Source: Pseudomonadota bacterium (GTDB lineage Bacteria > Pseudomonadota > Gammaproteobacteria > Burkholderiales > Rhodocyclaceae). From it: a DNA stretch of 64,000 nt. Below, piece by piece: positions 16,210-25,112 of this stretch. A program made the position numbers and the translations under genes. The number at the start of each line of letters is the position of its first letter. Position 1 is the first letter of the stretch. The stretch lies in assembly GCA_018261905.1 (NCBI GenBank), contig JAGTRU010000010.1:62001-126000 (forward strand), given 5' to 3'. The notes under the pieces were generated by a model. The model saw nothing but the letters and a program-made list of their open reading frames with translations, ran no database searches and was not told the origin of the DNA.

Positions 16210-17055
16210 TCAAACGGTCCGTCGGAAGCGCGTCAGGCGGACATCGATGGTCAGGGTCAGGGCCGTCAGTGCGGCCGCCCGGGCGCGGCCTTCGGGGCTG
16301 GCGCGGTAGAGGTGCGGGGTCATCGCCAGGAGGTCGGCGATCGACTCGTCGGTGTTAAGTTCCAGGCTGTAGCTGACGGATTCCCCGGCCAGGGCGGTAA
16401 AGCCTTCCGGCATCCGGGGTTCGGCGGCGCGTTCCGGTTTCAGGCTGGGGTAGATGATTTCGCGCAGTTGGCGCAGGTGCTCCGGGCCGGCATCGACCTG
16501 CAGCAACTGACCGTTGGCCTTCAACACGCGGGCGAATTCGCCATAGACCGGGAAGCCGAACAGGCACAGCACGCGGTCGAGCGTGCCGGGCTGCACCGGC
16601 AGGTTGGCGTTGCTGCCGACCACCCAGTTCGGACGCTTGTCCTGCTTGGCGGCGGCGAGCACGGCCCACTTGGAAATGTCAAGGCCGAGCAGGGCGAGGT
16701 GTTGCTTTTCGCCGGCCGCCGCGGCCAGTTGGCGCAGGTAGTAGCCTTCGCCGCTGCCGGCATCGAGACAGGTGGCGGTTTTGCCGGCGGGCAGATCGGC
16801 CAGGACGGCCCGGCTGAGCGCTGCGGCAATCGGCTGGTAATGGCCGGCGTTGAGGAAGCGCCGGCGGGCGGCGACCATTTCCTTGCTGTCGCCGGGGTCG
16901 CGCGAGCGTTTCTGTTGCACCGGCAAGAGGTGGGTGTAACCCTGGGCGGCGATGTCGAAGCTATGGCCGGCCGCGCATGTCCAGCTTGCCGCCTGGCGGT
17001 GCAATGGGGCGCCGTCCAGGGGGCAGGCCAGGGCCTGGAAAGGAGTGATGGGCAT
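16210..17055 (-). CDS. rlmA: 23S rRNA (guanine-N1)-methyltransferase, RlmA-like
   Basis: SAM-dependent enzyme of 281 residues methylating a guanine of 23S rRNA. The zinc-finger start (CPLDGAPL then TCAAGHSFD) is followed by the family signature YTHLLPVQQKRSRDPGDS, EMVAARRRFLNAGHYQP, the SAM motif CLDAGSGEGYYLRQL, and LFGFPVYGEFARVLKANG. The second zinc Cys of E. coli RlmA (CPLC) is Asp here. Start taken at ATG 17055 (MPITPFQALACPLDG). Confidence 0.9.
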   Translation of the reverse strand: MPITPFQALACPLDGAPLHRQAASWTCAAGHSFDIAAQGYTHLLPVQQKRSRDPGDSKEMVAARRRFLNAGHYQPIAAALSRAVLADLPAGKTATCLDAGSGEGYYLRQLAAAAGEKQHLALLGLDISKWAVLAAAKQDKRPNWVVGSNANLPVQPGTLDRVLCLFGFPVYGEFARVLKANGQLLQVDAGPEHLRQLREIIYPSLKPERAAEPRMPEGFTALAGESVSYSLELNTDESIADLLAMTPHLYRASPEGRARAAALTALTLTIDVRLTRFRRTV

Positions 17056-17085
17056 GATCTTGTTTCGGCGGCCTGGCTGAATGAA

Positions 17086-17247
17086 CCTAGAAAACGCAAT
17101 TGAACCGCAGAGAGGCAGAGAAGCGGAGGAAAAACGAAGGCTTGCGTGGAAGATTCGGCACCCCTTCTGGGGGTGCTGCAATAACGATGCAAGCCACTGT
17201 TTTTACGTTTTTCTCTGCTCCTTTGCGACTCTGCGGTAAGGTTTTTG
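17086..17247. repeat. Dispersed intergenic repeat, copy 1
   Basis: Begins CCTAGAAAACGCAATTGAAC and ends near CTGCGGTAAGGTTTTT. Outer parts are imperfect inverted repeats built on AACCGCAGAG/CTCTGCGGT; the middle has a hairpin GCACCCC-TTCT-GGGGGTGC. It matches the copies at 30.5 and 47.4 kb. Confidence 0.8.
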
Positions 17248-17254
17248 TGGGATG

Positions 17255-17355
17255 AAGGTGGCGAATCTACCGCATAACGGTGTGCGGCAGGAACGCTGCA
17301 AGCGACAGTTTTCTCGTTTTCCTTTGCTCGTCGGCGAGATGGCGGTAGGGGTTGC
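17255..17355. repeat. Degenerate partial copy of the dispersed repeat
   Basis: Directly after copy 1, the stretch containing GCTGCAAGCGACAGTTTTCT, CCTTTGCTCG and GATGGCGGTAGGG aligns loosely with the right half of the repeat. Its identity is lower and the left half is missing. Confidence 0.45.
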
Positions 17356-17410
17356 TCGATTCAATCGGCCCAACGCAGCTCCGAACGACGCCGGGCGCGC
17401 CGCGGATCGG

Positions 17411-18085
17411 TCAGGGACGCGGCCCGCCGTAGTCCTCGGCCAGGTTGTCGTAATGGGCGTGGGCTTCGCTTTCCAGCAAGGCGGCCCGGTACCACTCGAG
17501 CATCGCCGGATGGGCCAGCATGGCGGCGCTGTAAGCGGCGGCAACGGGGGGCAGGGCGACGTTGTAGATATGCAGGCGCCAGACGATGGGGGCGTACATC
17601 GCGTCGGCCACCGAAAAGTCGCCGAACAGGTAGGGACCGTCGCCGGTGGCGAACTGGCCGCGGGCTTCTTCCCAGATTTCGACGATGCGCTCGATGTCGC
17701 GCTGGACTTCCGGGCTGGCCGCTTTGCCCTTGAGTTTGAGCTTGAGGTTCATCGGCATGGCCGTGCGCAGCTTGGCGAAGCCGGCGTGCATTTCGGCCGC
17801 GATGCTGCGCGCCCGGGCGCGGGCCAGGCGGTCGGCCGGCCACATGGCGGGGTGCTGTTCGGCCAGGTATTCGGCAATGGCGATACTTTCCCAGACCTGG
17901 AAACCGTTGTCGTGCAAGCTGGGGACGCGGGCGTTGCCGGCCAGCGGTTTGAGTAGCGGGTTGTAGTCGCGGCCGGCGACCGAGACCATGTGCTCGGTGA
18001 AGGGAATGGCGAAATGTTTCAGCAGCAGCCAGGGGCGCAGCGACCACGACGAGTAGTTCTTGTTGCCGATGTAAAGCTCAAGCAT
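17411..18085 (-). CDS. Glutathione S-transferase family protein
   Basis: About 224 residues. Thioredoxin-like N-domain: LELYIGNKNYSSWSLRPWLL with the Ser that activates glutathione, cis-Pro in RVPSLHDNG and WESIAIAEYLAE binding the gamma-glutamyl end. The helical C-domain has DGPYLFGDFSVADAMYAPIV, the conserved N-capping box. AGGAG is better spaced for ATG 18085 than 18091. It is directly downstream of a marR gene on the same strand, so probably co-transcribed and induced by an electrophile or aromatic ligand. Confidence 0.9.
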   Translation of the reverse strand: MLELYIGNKNYSSWSLRPWLLLKHFAIPFTEHMVSVAGRDYNPLLKPLAGNARVPSLHDNGFQVWESIAIAEYLAEQHPAMWPADRLARARARSIAAEMHAGFAKLRTAMPMNLKLKLKGKAASPEVQRDIERIVEIWEEARGQFATGDGPYLFGDFSVADAMYAPIVWRLHIYNVALPPVAAAYSAAMLAHPAMLEWYRAALLESEAHAHYDNLAEDYGGPRP

Positions 18086-18107
18086 GTTCATTTCTCCTGT
18101 TCGTCGT

Positions 18108-18542
18108 TCATGATTTTTCCGGGATCGCCCGCATCACCGCTCGCCAGCCGCGTTCCGCCTGAGGCCCGGCGGCCGCGAAGGTGGCGGCGAGATGCTTCAT
18201 CTGCGTGCCGGTCAGTTGTCTTTCCAGTTGCCGACCGGCCTCGGTCAATGACAATTGTTTGACCCGGCGGTCATGTTCGGCAAGCTCGACGGCGACAAGT
18301 TTCATCGCGATCAACTGACGCAACGGGGCATTGAGCGCCTGCTTCGAGACGCCGAGGATGCCGAGCAGAGTATTGACGGCGAGCTGCGGGTTGCGGCTGA
18401 CGAAATGCAGGATGCGGTGATGGACGCGCCCGAGGCCGAGCTGTTCGAGCATGCGGTCGGGGCGCGAGGTAAAGGCGCGATAGGCGAAGAAAAAGAGCTC
18501 GATGGACTCTTCCAGTTCGTCCGGGTTTTTTTGGTCAATCAT
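18108..18542 (-). CDS. MarR-family transcriptional regulator
   Basis: 144 residues with the MarR winged helix: LGRVHHRILHFVSRNPQLAV, LLGILGVSKQALNAPLRQLI as helix-turn-helix, and LAEHDRRVKQLSLTEAGRQL as the wing. It is divergent from an aminotransferase gene and upstream of a glutathione transferase. A palindrome GTCAA-N5-TTGAC overlaps its own start codon and another lies 33 bases further on, so it likely controls both directions. The inducer is unknown. Confidence 0.9.
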   Translation of the reverse strand: MIDQKNPDELEESIELFFFAYRAFTSRPDRMLEQLGLGRVHHRILHFVSRNPQLAVNTLLGILGVSKQALNAPLRQLIAMKLVAVELAEHDRRVKQLSLTEAGRQLERQLTGTQMKHLAATFAAAGPQAERGWRAVMRAIPEKS

Positions 18543-18548
18543 GTTGAC
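18534..18548. promoter_or_regulatory. Probable MarR operator 1
   Basis: GTCAATCATGTTGAC, a perfect GTCAA-N5-TTGAC palindrome covering the marR start codon and the -35 region of the divergent promoter. Confidence 0.65.
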
Positions 18549-18572
18549 ATACTAGGGGGCGCCGCTTAGGCT
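18544..18572 (+). promoter_or_regulatory. Promoter of the aminotransferase gene
   Basis: TTGACA (18544-18549), 17 bases, TAGGCT (18567-18572). The -35 is part of operator 1, so bound regulator would block RNA polymerase. Transcription would start about 25 bases before the ATG and there is no visible Shine-Dalgarno sequence. Confidence 0.5.
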
Positions 18573-18580
18573 GTCCATAG

Positions 18581-18595
18581 GTCAACAACATTGAC
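18581..18595. promoter_or_regulatory. Probable MarR operator 2
   Basis: GTCAACAACATTGAC has the same half-sites as operator 1, centred 47 bp from it, just before the aminotransferase start codon. Confidence 0.65.
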
Positions 18596-18603
18596 GTGTA
18601 TTG

Positions 18604-19794
18604 ATGAAAACCTTTAGCGACGTGTCGCGTTTTTCCCGCCGTGCCGGCAATCTCGAAGCTTCGCCGATCCGCGAAATACTCACCGTGATCGACCGCCCGG
18701 GAATGATTTCCTTTGCCGGCGGCCTGCCGGCGCCGGAAACCTTTCCCGCCATGAATCTCGCCAACGTGCCGGCCAAGTGGCTGCAGTACGGGCCGAGCGA
18801 GGGCGACCCGGAATTGCGCCAGTGCATCGCCGAGAATCTCAACGAGCTCGGCCTCAAGTGCTCGCCGGAACAGGTGCTGATCCTTTCCGGTTCGCAGCAG
18901 GGCATCGATTTGGTCGGCAAACTGTTCATCGACAACGGCACGCCGGTGGCGGTCGAATCGCCGACCTACCTGGCCGCCTTGCAGGTTTTTCGTTATTTCG
19001 GGGCGCGTTTCACGCCGCTCAACCCGCAACTGCCGAGCGCCGGTCTGGCCGGCGAGCCGCGGCCGGCCTTCGCCTACGCGATTCCGACCTTCCAGAATCC
19101 GACCGGCCATTGCTACGCTGCCGCCGAGCGCGCTGCGCTGGCCGAGGCCTGCGACCAGTTCGCGGTACCGCTCTTCGAGGACGATCCCTACCGCGACCTG
19201 GCCTACGACGAGGTCGAGCGGACACCGGTCTGCGCCCAACTGCAGCGGGCTTCCTGGATTTATCAGGGCTCTTTTTCGAAAAGCCTGGCCCCCGGTTTGC
19301 GCCTCGGTTACCTGGTGGCTTCGCCGGATCTGCTGACGCCGTTGGTCCGCCTCAAACAGGCGGCCGACCTGCACAGCAACCGGATCAGCCAGTGGTATGT
19401 CCTGGGCCAGTTGCAGGATGCGGCGCGGGACCGGCGGATTGCCGAGCTGGCCGATTTCTACCGGCGTAAGCGCGACCTTTTCGGGCGCGAACTGGATCGG
19501 CATTTCAACGATCTGGCGACCTGGCGGGTGCCGGCCGGCGGGCTGTTCTTCTGGCTGCAACTGAAAGCCCGGATCGACACCCGCTTGCTGCTGCCGCAGG
19601 CCATTCAGCACAATGTGGCGTTCATGCCGGGCGAGCCGTTCTTTCCCGAGCGGCCGGCCGCCTGCGGCGCCTTGCGCCTCAATTTCAGCCATGCCGACGA
19701 AGAACAGATCAGGCGCGGTCTGGCGACCCTGGCCGAATTGTTGGCAGCGGCGCTCGGCCGGCCGGGTGGCGAACTGCGGCGGGCGGTCGGCTGA
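18604..19794 (+). CDS. PLP-dependent aminotransferase, class I/II (LysN/MocR-core type)
   Basis: 396 residues, fold type I. Markers: ISFAGGLPAPETFP, LQYGPSEGDPELR, the cofactor Asn-Pro segment PTFQNPTGHCY, FEDDPYRDL with its Asp, and SFSKSLAPGLRLGYL holding the Schiff-base Lys; RLNFSH carries the carboxylate-binding Arg. Similar enzymes act on 2-aminoadipate, aromatic or branched amino acids; the substrate cannot be told. It is divergent from marR and its promoter overlaps a MarR operator. Confidence 0.9.
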   Translation: MKTFSDVSRFSRRAGNLEASPIREILTVIDRPGMISFAGGLPAPETFPAMNLANVPAKWLQYGPSEGDPELRQCIAENLNELGLKCSPEQVLILSGSQQGIDLVGKLFIDNGTPVAVESPTYLAALQVFRYFGARFTPLNPQLPSAGLAGEPRPAFAYAIPTFQNPTGHCYAAAERAALAEACDQFAVPLFEDDPYRDLAYDEVERTPVCAQLQRASWIYQGSFSKSLAPGLRLGYLVASPDLLTPLVRLKQAADLHSNRISQWYVLGQLQDAARDRRIAELADFYRRKRDLFGRELDRHFNDLATWRVPAGGLFFWLQLKARIDTRLLLPQAIQHNVAFMPGEPFFPERPAACGALRLNFSHADEEQIRRGLATLAELLAAALGRPGGELRRAVG

Positions 19795-19862
19795 AGCGGC
19801 CGGCGGGCTGCTTACAATTTGACACGAGTTCTGTCGGCTGGCCGGCCGGGCGGTAGCTTAAA

Positions 19863-20684
19863 ATGCGAGCGATGCCTGTTCCGGATAATTCTCTCAAACG
19901 TCGCGCCCCGCTGTGGGCAATAGCTGTTTCGCTGCTTCTCCACGGCCTTGTTTTGTTCGTGCCGCGCAGCAACCCGCCTGGCGGCAATCCGCCGCCCCGT
20001 CTGCAAGCCAGCCTGGCGCCGCGTTTGCCGCTGGCGCAGCGGGAGCAGCCAGCGAGCGAAACACCGCCCAGGAAGGCGCCGCAAGCCAGCAAAAAGTCGG
20101 CAGCACAGCCCCGGCTGCTGACCACCAACAAGACGCCGCGGCAAAGCTGGTCGGTTGCCGAAAAGCAGGAAATGAACAACTTTCTCGACGAGTTGGCGAC
20201 CCAGGCCAGGACGGCGCCCAAGCCGAGCCTGGCGCAGCGCTCGCTGAGCATGGCCCGGGAATACGGGCGGGAAATGGCGGAGCGCGAAGCGAACGACTCG
20301 GCCAGCCTGGAACTGCGCCCGAATGCCCCGCCGGCCGATCCGTTCAGCCTGGAAATGTACGTCGATGGCCTGGTCAAACGCCTTAACCGGAGCGCCGGTT
20401 TCGTCAGAAACGATCCGCGCAGCAAGGGCGTGCGGACGGCCGCCGTGCAGTTCCGGCTGAATCCGGACGGTAGCCTGAAATCCTTCTCGGTGCTCAACAT
20501 GGGCGATCAGGCCGAGGAAATCGCCTTCATCAAATCGGTCGTCGAGCGCTCGATTCCCTTCGCGCCGTTCCCGGCCGATATCAACCGCGCCGCCCGTTCG
20601 CTGGCGATGACCATCTGCATCGTTCCGGGCAGCGCCGGCGGCGGTTTCGGTTTCACGCGGACGGCCAACGGTCGGGGCTGCTGA
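19863..20684 (+). CDS. TonB-like envelope protein
   Basis: 273 residues. One N-terminal membrane anchor (APLWAIAVSLLLHGLVLFV, with the His typical of TonB/TolA anchors), then a Pro/Ala/Gln/Lys-rich stretch to about residue 90, and a C-terminal domain (about 160-255) with VQFRLNPDGSLKSFSVLN and ERSIPFAPFPADI, the TonB/TolA C-terminal pattern. ATG 19872 (MPVPDNS) is an alternative start. Not next to exbBD, so a link to a specific transporter cannot be shown. It probably spans the periplasm. Confidence 0.75.
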   Translation: MRAMPVPDNSLKRRAPLWAIAVSLLLHGLVLFVPRSNPPGGNPPPRLQASLAPRLPLAQREQPASETPPRKAPQASKKSAAQPRLLTTNKTPRQSWSVAEKQEMNNFLDELATQARTAPKPSLAQRSLSMAREYGREMAEREANDSASLELRPNAPPADPFSLEMYVDGLVKRLNRSAGFVRNDPRSKGVRTAAVQFRLNPDGSLKSFSVLNMGDQAEEIAFIKSVVERSIPFAPFPADINRAARSLAMTICIVPGSAGGGFGFTRTANGRGC

Positions 20685-20699
20685 CCGGCGGGTTCTCCG

Positions 20700-20777
20700 C
20701 ATCGAGTGCAGGCCGATCATCTTGCCCTCGCTATCGCTGCACAGGGAGATGAAACCGTATTCGCCGATCGGCATTTT
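20700..20777 (-). pseudogene. Fragment of a VOC (glyoxalase-like) protein
   Basis: Minus-strand translation reads KMPIGEYGFISLCSDSEG then KMIGLHSM, which is the usual C-terminal strand of VOC-superfamily proteins. Upstream codons remain open only to about 20890 and do not resemble the rest of the family, and the frame runs on past the normal end into antisense of the TonB-like gene. A decayed remnant. Confidence 0.55.
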
Positions 20778-21010
20778 GGCTTTTTGACGGCGGGCGGGCC
20801 GGAGCGAATGCTCGAATGGCTTGTCGGGCAATTGATCCGGCCAGTGCCAAAGTTCCGGAAAGTCGGGGAAAAGGTAGAAATATATTCAGCCATCGGTTAG
20901 ATTTGTGGGAGATTTTGTTGTTGATATTCCGTTGGCCTAGCGGCGGTGGAGGCGCTAGGCCAAATAGATAAAACACGTGGCTTGTTGAACAAAAGCCCCC
21001 AAGGAATGCG
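20778..21010. other. Intergenic region with a 9-bp hairpin
   Basis: No gene seen. GGCCTAGCG (20934-20942) and CGCTAGGCC (20953-20961) form a perfect stem about 50 bases before the HD-GYP gene, without a T-tract; a 5' leader structure or an operator is possible. AAGGAATGCG just before the ATG at 21011 is the ribosome-binding site. Confidence 0.4.
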
Positions 21011-22576
21011 ATGGACAAGGATCAGGAAATTCTTGCAATCAGCCGGCTGGTTTTTGAACTGACCAAGCTTGGCGGCAGCGACGTCGACCTCGACGCCATG
21101 CTGGCCCGACTGTTTGACCTGCTGAGCAACTTGCCGGGCATTCGGGTGCAAGCGCGCAGCGTCATCCTGCTGGAGAATTCCCGCGGCCGCTTGACCCAGG
21201 TTGCCCAATTCGGTCTCGACCCGGTCTGGGAGCGCTCGGTGCGTTCCTGTGCCGACCCCTATGCCGGCAACGTTCAGGCCGAGCAAGCCTTCGTCGTCGC
21301 AGCGACCAGCGAATATCCCTATCTGCTGGCCGAAGAGGCCGCCGGCGAGGCGCGCTGTTTCGTTCTCCCGCTGCGCAAGGAGGGCAAGTCGATGGGGCGC
21401 GTGCTGCTCTTCATCGACCCCGAGTGGCAGGTCGATGCCGTCGAAACCGAGTTCATGACCGACCTGGCCGGTACGCTGTCGGTGCTGGTTTCCCGTTGCA
21501 TCATCAACGAGACCCTGGGCGTCCGCGAAGTCGAGCTGGAAGAGGCCCGCACCGATGCCATCCGCCGACTCGGCACGGCATCGGAATACCGCGACAACGA
21601 AACCGGTATGCATATCATGCGGATGACCCATTTCGCTACCAGTATCGCCCGCGCCATGGATCTCCCGGAGGCGTTGCGGGAACTGCTGGCGGTCTGCGCG
21701 CCGATGCACGATGTCGGGAAAATCGGCATCCCCGATGCCATCCTGCTCAAGCCGGGGCGCCTCACCCCGGCCGAGTACGAAATCATGAAGACTCACACGG
21801 AAATCGGTTCGCGCTTGCTGACCGGGGCCGACAGCCTGATCCAGACCGCCAAGGAAATTGCCGAGTGCCATCACGAACGCTGGGATGGCGGTGGCTATCC
21901 GGCCGGCCTGCAGGGTGAGGAAATACCGCTGTTGGCCAGAATCTGCGCCGTGGCCGATGTTTTCGACGCGTTGACTTCGCTGCGCCCTTACAAGGCGCCG
22001 TGGCCGGTCGATGAAGCGATCGAGTGGATGTGTCAGCAGGCCGGCAGCCATTTCGATCCCGACGTGATCGCCGCCTTTGTCGCCGCGATGCCCGAAATAC
22101 TGCGGATCCGCCAGCTTTACCGGGACGACATCATCGATCCGAATCAGTCCGTCGATTTGCCGCTGCCAGGTTTCTCACCGTCGGCCTGGGTCAGTTGGGA
22201 GGATAGTCTGAGTGTCGGTATCGATGTCATCGACGAGCATCACCGCTACCTCTTCGATCTGACCAACGACCTATTCACCATCGTTTCCGAGAAGCGTGGG
22301 GCCAGCGAACTGGCCCGCGTCCTGAAAGCCCTCTCGCAGTACGCCCAGGTGCACTTCCGGGCCGAGGAGCGGATGATGGAACACTACGGGTACGCCGGGA
22401 TTGCCGTGCAGCGCCATCAACACGATGATTTCGAGGGGCGCCTGCAGGCTTTTTACGACGAGCTGCACAGCAATCCATTGACGGCCCAGTTCGAGGTCTT
22501 GATCTACTTGCGCAATTGGCTGATTCAACACATCGTGCACGAAGACGCCAAGTTGCGCGATCTGGTAAGAATCTGA
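21011..22576 (+). CDS. GAF / HD-GYP / hemerythrin cyclic-di-GMP phosphodiesterase
   Basis: 521 residues in three parts. A GAF-like sensor (about 1-165); an HD-GYP phosphodiesterase (about 175-365) with [40 protein letters not shown] and [13 protein letters not shown]; and a C-terminal bacteriohemerythrin (about 395-520) with [31 protein letters not shown] and HIVHEDAKL, giving the diiron ligands. It should hydrolyse cyclic di-GMP in response to oxygen or redox signals. No membrane span; cytoplasmic. Monocistronic, or read through into def 32 bases later. Confidence 0.92.
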   Translation: MDKDQEILAISRLVFELTKLGGSDVDLDAMLARLFDLLSNLPGIRVQARSVILLENSRGRLTQVAQFGLDPVWERSVRSCADPYAGNVQAEQAFVVAATSEYPYLLAEEAAGEARCFVLPLRKEGKSMGRVLLFIDPEWQVDAVETEFMTDLAGTLSVLVSRCIINETLGVREVELEEARTDAIRRLGTASEYRDNETGMHIMRMTHFATSIARAMDLPEALRELLAVCAPMHDVGKIGIPDAILLKPGRLTPAEYEIMKTHTEIGSRLLTGADSLIQTAKEIAECHHERWDGGGYPAGLQGEEIPLLARICAVADVFDALTSLRPYKAPWPVDEAIEWMCQQAGSHFDPDVIAAFVAAMPEILRIRQLYRDDIIDPNQSVDLPLPGFSPSAWVSWEDSLSVGIDVIDEHHRYLFDLTNDLFTIVSEKRGASELARVLKALSQYAQVHFRAEERMMEHYGYAGIAVQRHQHDDFEGRLQAFYDELHSNPLTAQFEVLIYLRNWLIQHIVHEDAKLRDLVRI

Positions 22577-22607
22577 GCACCGCATAGCGACCGGAAAGGC
22601 AGTCCGT

Positions 22608-23132
22608 ATGACCATCCGCAATATTCTCCGCATGGGCGATCCCCGCCTGTGGCAAGTGGCCCTGCCGGTGGCCGACTTCACTACCCCGGCCCTGGCCGAC
22701 CTGATCGCCGATATGTTCGATACCATGCACGCGGCCGGCGGCGTCGGCCTGGCCGCGCCGCAGATCGGCGTCGGGTTGCAGGTGGTGATCTTCGGCTTCG
22801 AAAGCAGCGAACGTTACCCGGATGCCGAGGCTGTGCCGCAGACCGTTCTGATCAACCCGACGATCACCCCGCTCGGCAAGGCCGAAGCGAGCGACTGGGA
22901 AGGCTGCCTTTCCGTTCCCGGCCTGCGCGGCGCCGTTCCCCGCCCGGCCCGCGTTCGTTACCAGGGCTACGATCCGGCCGGCCAGCCGATCGATCGCACG
23001 GTCGACGGTTTTCACGCCCGCGTCGTCCAGCATGAATGCGACCACCTGATCGGTCGGCTCTACCCATCGCGGATTCGCGATTTCACCCGCTTCGGCTATA
23101 CCGACGTGCTGTTTCCCGAACTGTTGAAATAG
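22608..23132 (+). CDS. def: Peptide deformylase
   Basis: Removes the formyl group from new proteins; metal enzyme of 174 residues. All three signatures are present: [23 protein letters not shown] with the metal Cys, and [10 protein letters not shown] with the HExxH-type His pair and Glu. It is not beside fmt, unlike the usual def-fmt operon, and so may be a second copy in the genome. Confidence 0.95.
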   Translation: MTIRNILRMGDPRLWQVALPVADFTTPALADLIADMFDTMHAAGGVGLAAPQIGVGLQVVIFGFESSERYPDAEAVPQTVLINPTITPLGKAEASDWEGCLSVPGLRGAVPRPARVRYQGYDPAGQPIDRTVDGFHARVVQHECDHLIGRLYPSRIRDFTRFGYTDVLFPELLK

Positions 23133-23142
23133 GGGCGCGGCC

Positions 23143-23685
23143 TCAAAGGCCCAGGCGACTCTGGGTGTGCAGCAGTTTGGCGGCCATGCCGAGGCCGTAG
23201 GCTTCGACCTGGTCGAGCGTGCCCACTTCGAAACCGCAGGGTTTGCGGCCGGTGATTTCTTCCCATAGCGTGGCGACGGCAAAGGGCGTGACGTCGAGCG
23301 AGCTTTGGTCCGGCTGCTCGAAGACGGCGGCGAAAGACTGTCGCCAGCGATTGCCCGGGGCGAAGCGGCTGCCAATATGCTCGATTTCGTGGCGGGCCTC
23401 GTGCTCTTCCAGGGGCAACCACAGGCCGTCGGTATTGCAGGCGAAGGCGCTCCCGTCGGGCAGCGGTGCCAGTTTCGCCGAGCGCTTGTCCGGCGTCTGC
23501 GCCAACTCGAAACGCAGTATGCCCAATTGGTGCGTCCGCAGCAGCGGCAGAACGTGGTTTTCAATCAGCCACGATTCAAGATGGTGTGTGCCGGCCATGA
23601 TCAGCTTGACCAGGTCGGCGCGCTGTTTGGCCTGCTCCAGCAGGGCGCCGGCGCTTTGCGGCCAGTCCAGCGATAGCGGGGTCAT
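23143..23685 (-). CDS. Conserved hypothetical protein
   Basis: 180 residues, no signal peptide or membrane span. It begins MTPLSLDWPQSAGALLEQAK and contains RHEIEHIGSRFAPGNRWRQS and LWEEITGRKPCGFEVGTLDQ. The HEIEH segment looks metal-ligand-like but is not a known protease motif in this setting. GAGGAA lies seven bases before the chosen ATG. It converges on def with 10 bases between stops. Function unknown. Confidence 0.7.
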   Translation of the reverse strand: MTPLSLDWPQSAGALLEQAKQRADLVKLIMAGTHHLESWLIENHVLPLLRTHQLGILRFELAQTPDKRSAKLAPLPDGSAFACNTDGLWLPLEEHEARHEIEHIGSRFAPGNRWRQSFAAVFEQPDQSSLDVTPFAVATLWEEITGRKPCGFEVGTLDQVEAYGLGMAAKLLHTQSRLGL

Positions 23686-23779
23686 CGGGTATTCCTCGGC
23701 AGAGTCGATGGGGGGCATTTTAAAAGCTATTTGCCTTTGCCACGGCAGAACTTTTCGCCCCCCGGCGGCGCCCGCCGCC

Positions 23780-24010
23780 TCAGAACCAGCTTTCGACCTT
23801 GCTCCGCGTCGGCACGCCGCCGGCATGTACCACCGTGCCGTCGATCACCACACCGGGTGTGGACATCACGCCATAGCCCATGATCGCAGGCAAATCCTCG
23901 ACTTTCTCGAGCCGGATTGCGATCCCTTTTTCTTTCGCTACCGCCTCGATCAGGGCGATGGTGTTGCGACAGTTGGCACAACCGGTGCCGAGAACCTTGA
24001 ACTCTTGCAT
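23780..24010 (-). CDS. Thioredoxin-like small redox protein
   Basis: 76 residues, Thioredoxin_3 type ('redox-active disulphide protein 2'). The CxxC is in VLGTGCANCRNTIALIE and a cis-Pro lies in GVMSTPGVVIDGTVVHAGG. AGGAAA precedes the ATG. It lies 50 bases downstream of a permease gene on the same strand; this pair (two-domain permease plus CxxC protein) is common for ArsP/DUF318 systems, so they probably work together. Confidence 0.88.
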   Translation of the reverse strand: MQEFKVLGTGCANCRNTIALIEAVAKEKGIAIRLEKVEDLPAIMGYGVMSTPGVVIDGTVVHAGGVPTRSKVESWF

Positions 24011-24059
24011 GGGATTTCCTTTCCTTTGTGTCGATAAAATGAAGGGTCGCCGTGGCCGC

Positions 24060-25112
24060 TCACAGCACCAGATTGAAAACGTAGCCGACGAGCATGATGC
24101 CGACCGCGACGACGCCGGCGAAGGTGGCGATCAGGGTCGGCTTCAGCGCCTTGCGCAGGATGATCATTTCCGGCGCCGAGAGGGCGATGACGCTCATCAT
24201 GAAGGCGAGCACGGTCCCCAGCGCGGCGCCCTTGCCGATCAGCGCCTCGACGATCGGGATGATGCCGGCGGCGTTGGTGTACATCGGCACGCCGAGCACG
24301 ACGGCCGCCGGCACCGCCCACCAGACATCCCGGCCCATGAAGGAGGCCATGAAGTCTTCCGGCACATAACCGTGGATGCCGGCACCCAGGGCGATGCCGA
24401 GCAGGATGTAGGGCCAGACCTTGCCGACGATTTCCCGGACATGCCGGCCGCCGGCCTGAAAGCGCTCGCTCCAGGAGATTTTCTCGTCCGCCGGATGGGC
24501 CGTCTGGCCGGCCAGGATTTTTTGTACCCAGTCTTCCAGAAAGCGCTCCATATTCAGCTTGCCGATGACCAGACCGGCAAAAATAGCGATGAGCAGGCCC
24601 ATGCCCAGGTAGAGGACGGCGACCTGCCAGCCGAACATGCCGAATAACAGGACCAGCGCCACTTCGTTGACCATCGGCGCCGAAATCAGGAAGGAGAAGG
24701 TCACGCCCAGCGGCACGCCGGCCGACAGGAAGCCGATGAACAGCGGCACCGCCGAGCAGGAACAGAAGGGCGTGACGATACCGAGCGCGGCGGCCAGAAC
24801 ATTGCCGACCCCTTGCCGCTTGCCGGAAAGCAGGGTGCGGGTGTGGGCGGGCGAAAAGAAGGTCTGGATGATGCCCATGACGAAGACGATGCCGGTCAGC
24901 AGCAGGAGCACTTTGGGCGTGTCGTAGAAAAAGAAATGTACGGCTTCGCCGAAGGGCGTCTGGCGGCTCAGGCCGAAGCCCGCGACCAGCCATTCGGCGC
25001 CGGCCGAGAGCTGGCTATAGACGGCCACCCAGGCGATGCTGGCCAGGGCAATCCCAAGCAGCCATGGCCACAGTTTCTGGCGATCGGGGATTTCAAGAGG
25101 GGCGACGGTCAT
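24060..25112 (-). CDS. Permease, DUF318/ArsP-like
   Basis: 350 residues with about eight to ten membrane segments. The signature GIVTPFCSCSAVPLFIGFLS near residue 110 and SAPMVNEVAL, then GVPMYTNAAGIIPIVEALI in the second half, define the DUF318/ArsP permease family, some of whose members export organoarsenicals. It is co-directional with the CxxC protein. The substrate is not determined; the arsenic operon lies only 6 kb away, which is suggestive but not proof. Confidence 0.85.
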   Translation of the reverse strand: MTVAPLEIPDRQKLWPWLLGIALASIAWVAVYSQLSAGAEWLVAGFGLSRQTPFGEAVHFFFYDTPKVLLLLTGIVFVMGIIQTFFSPAHTRTLLSGKRQGVGNVLAAALGIVTPFCSCSAVPLFIGFLSAGVPLGVTFSFLISAPMVNEVALVLLFGMFGWQVAVLYLGMGLLIAIFAGLVIGKLNMERFLEDWVQKILAGQTAHPADEKISWSERFQAGGRHVREIVGKVWPYILLGIALGAGIHGYVPEDFMASFMGRDVWWAVPAAVVLGVPMYTNAAGIIPIVEALIGKGAALGTVLAFMMSVIALSAPEMIILRKALKPTLIATFAGVVAVGIMLVGYVFNLVL

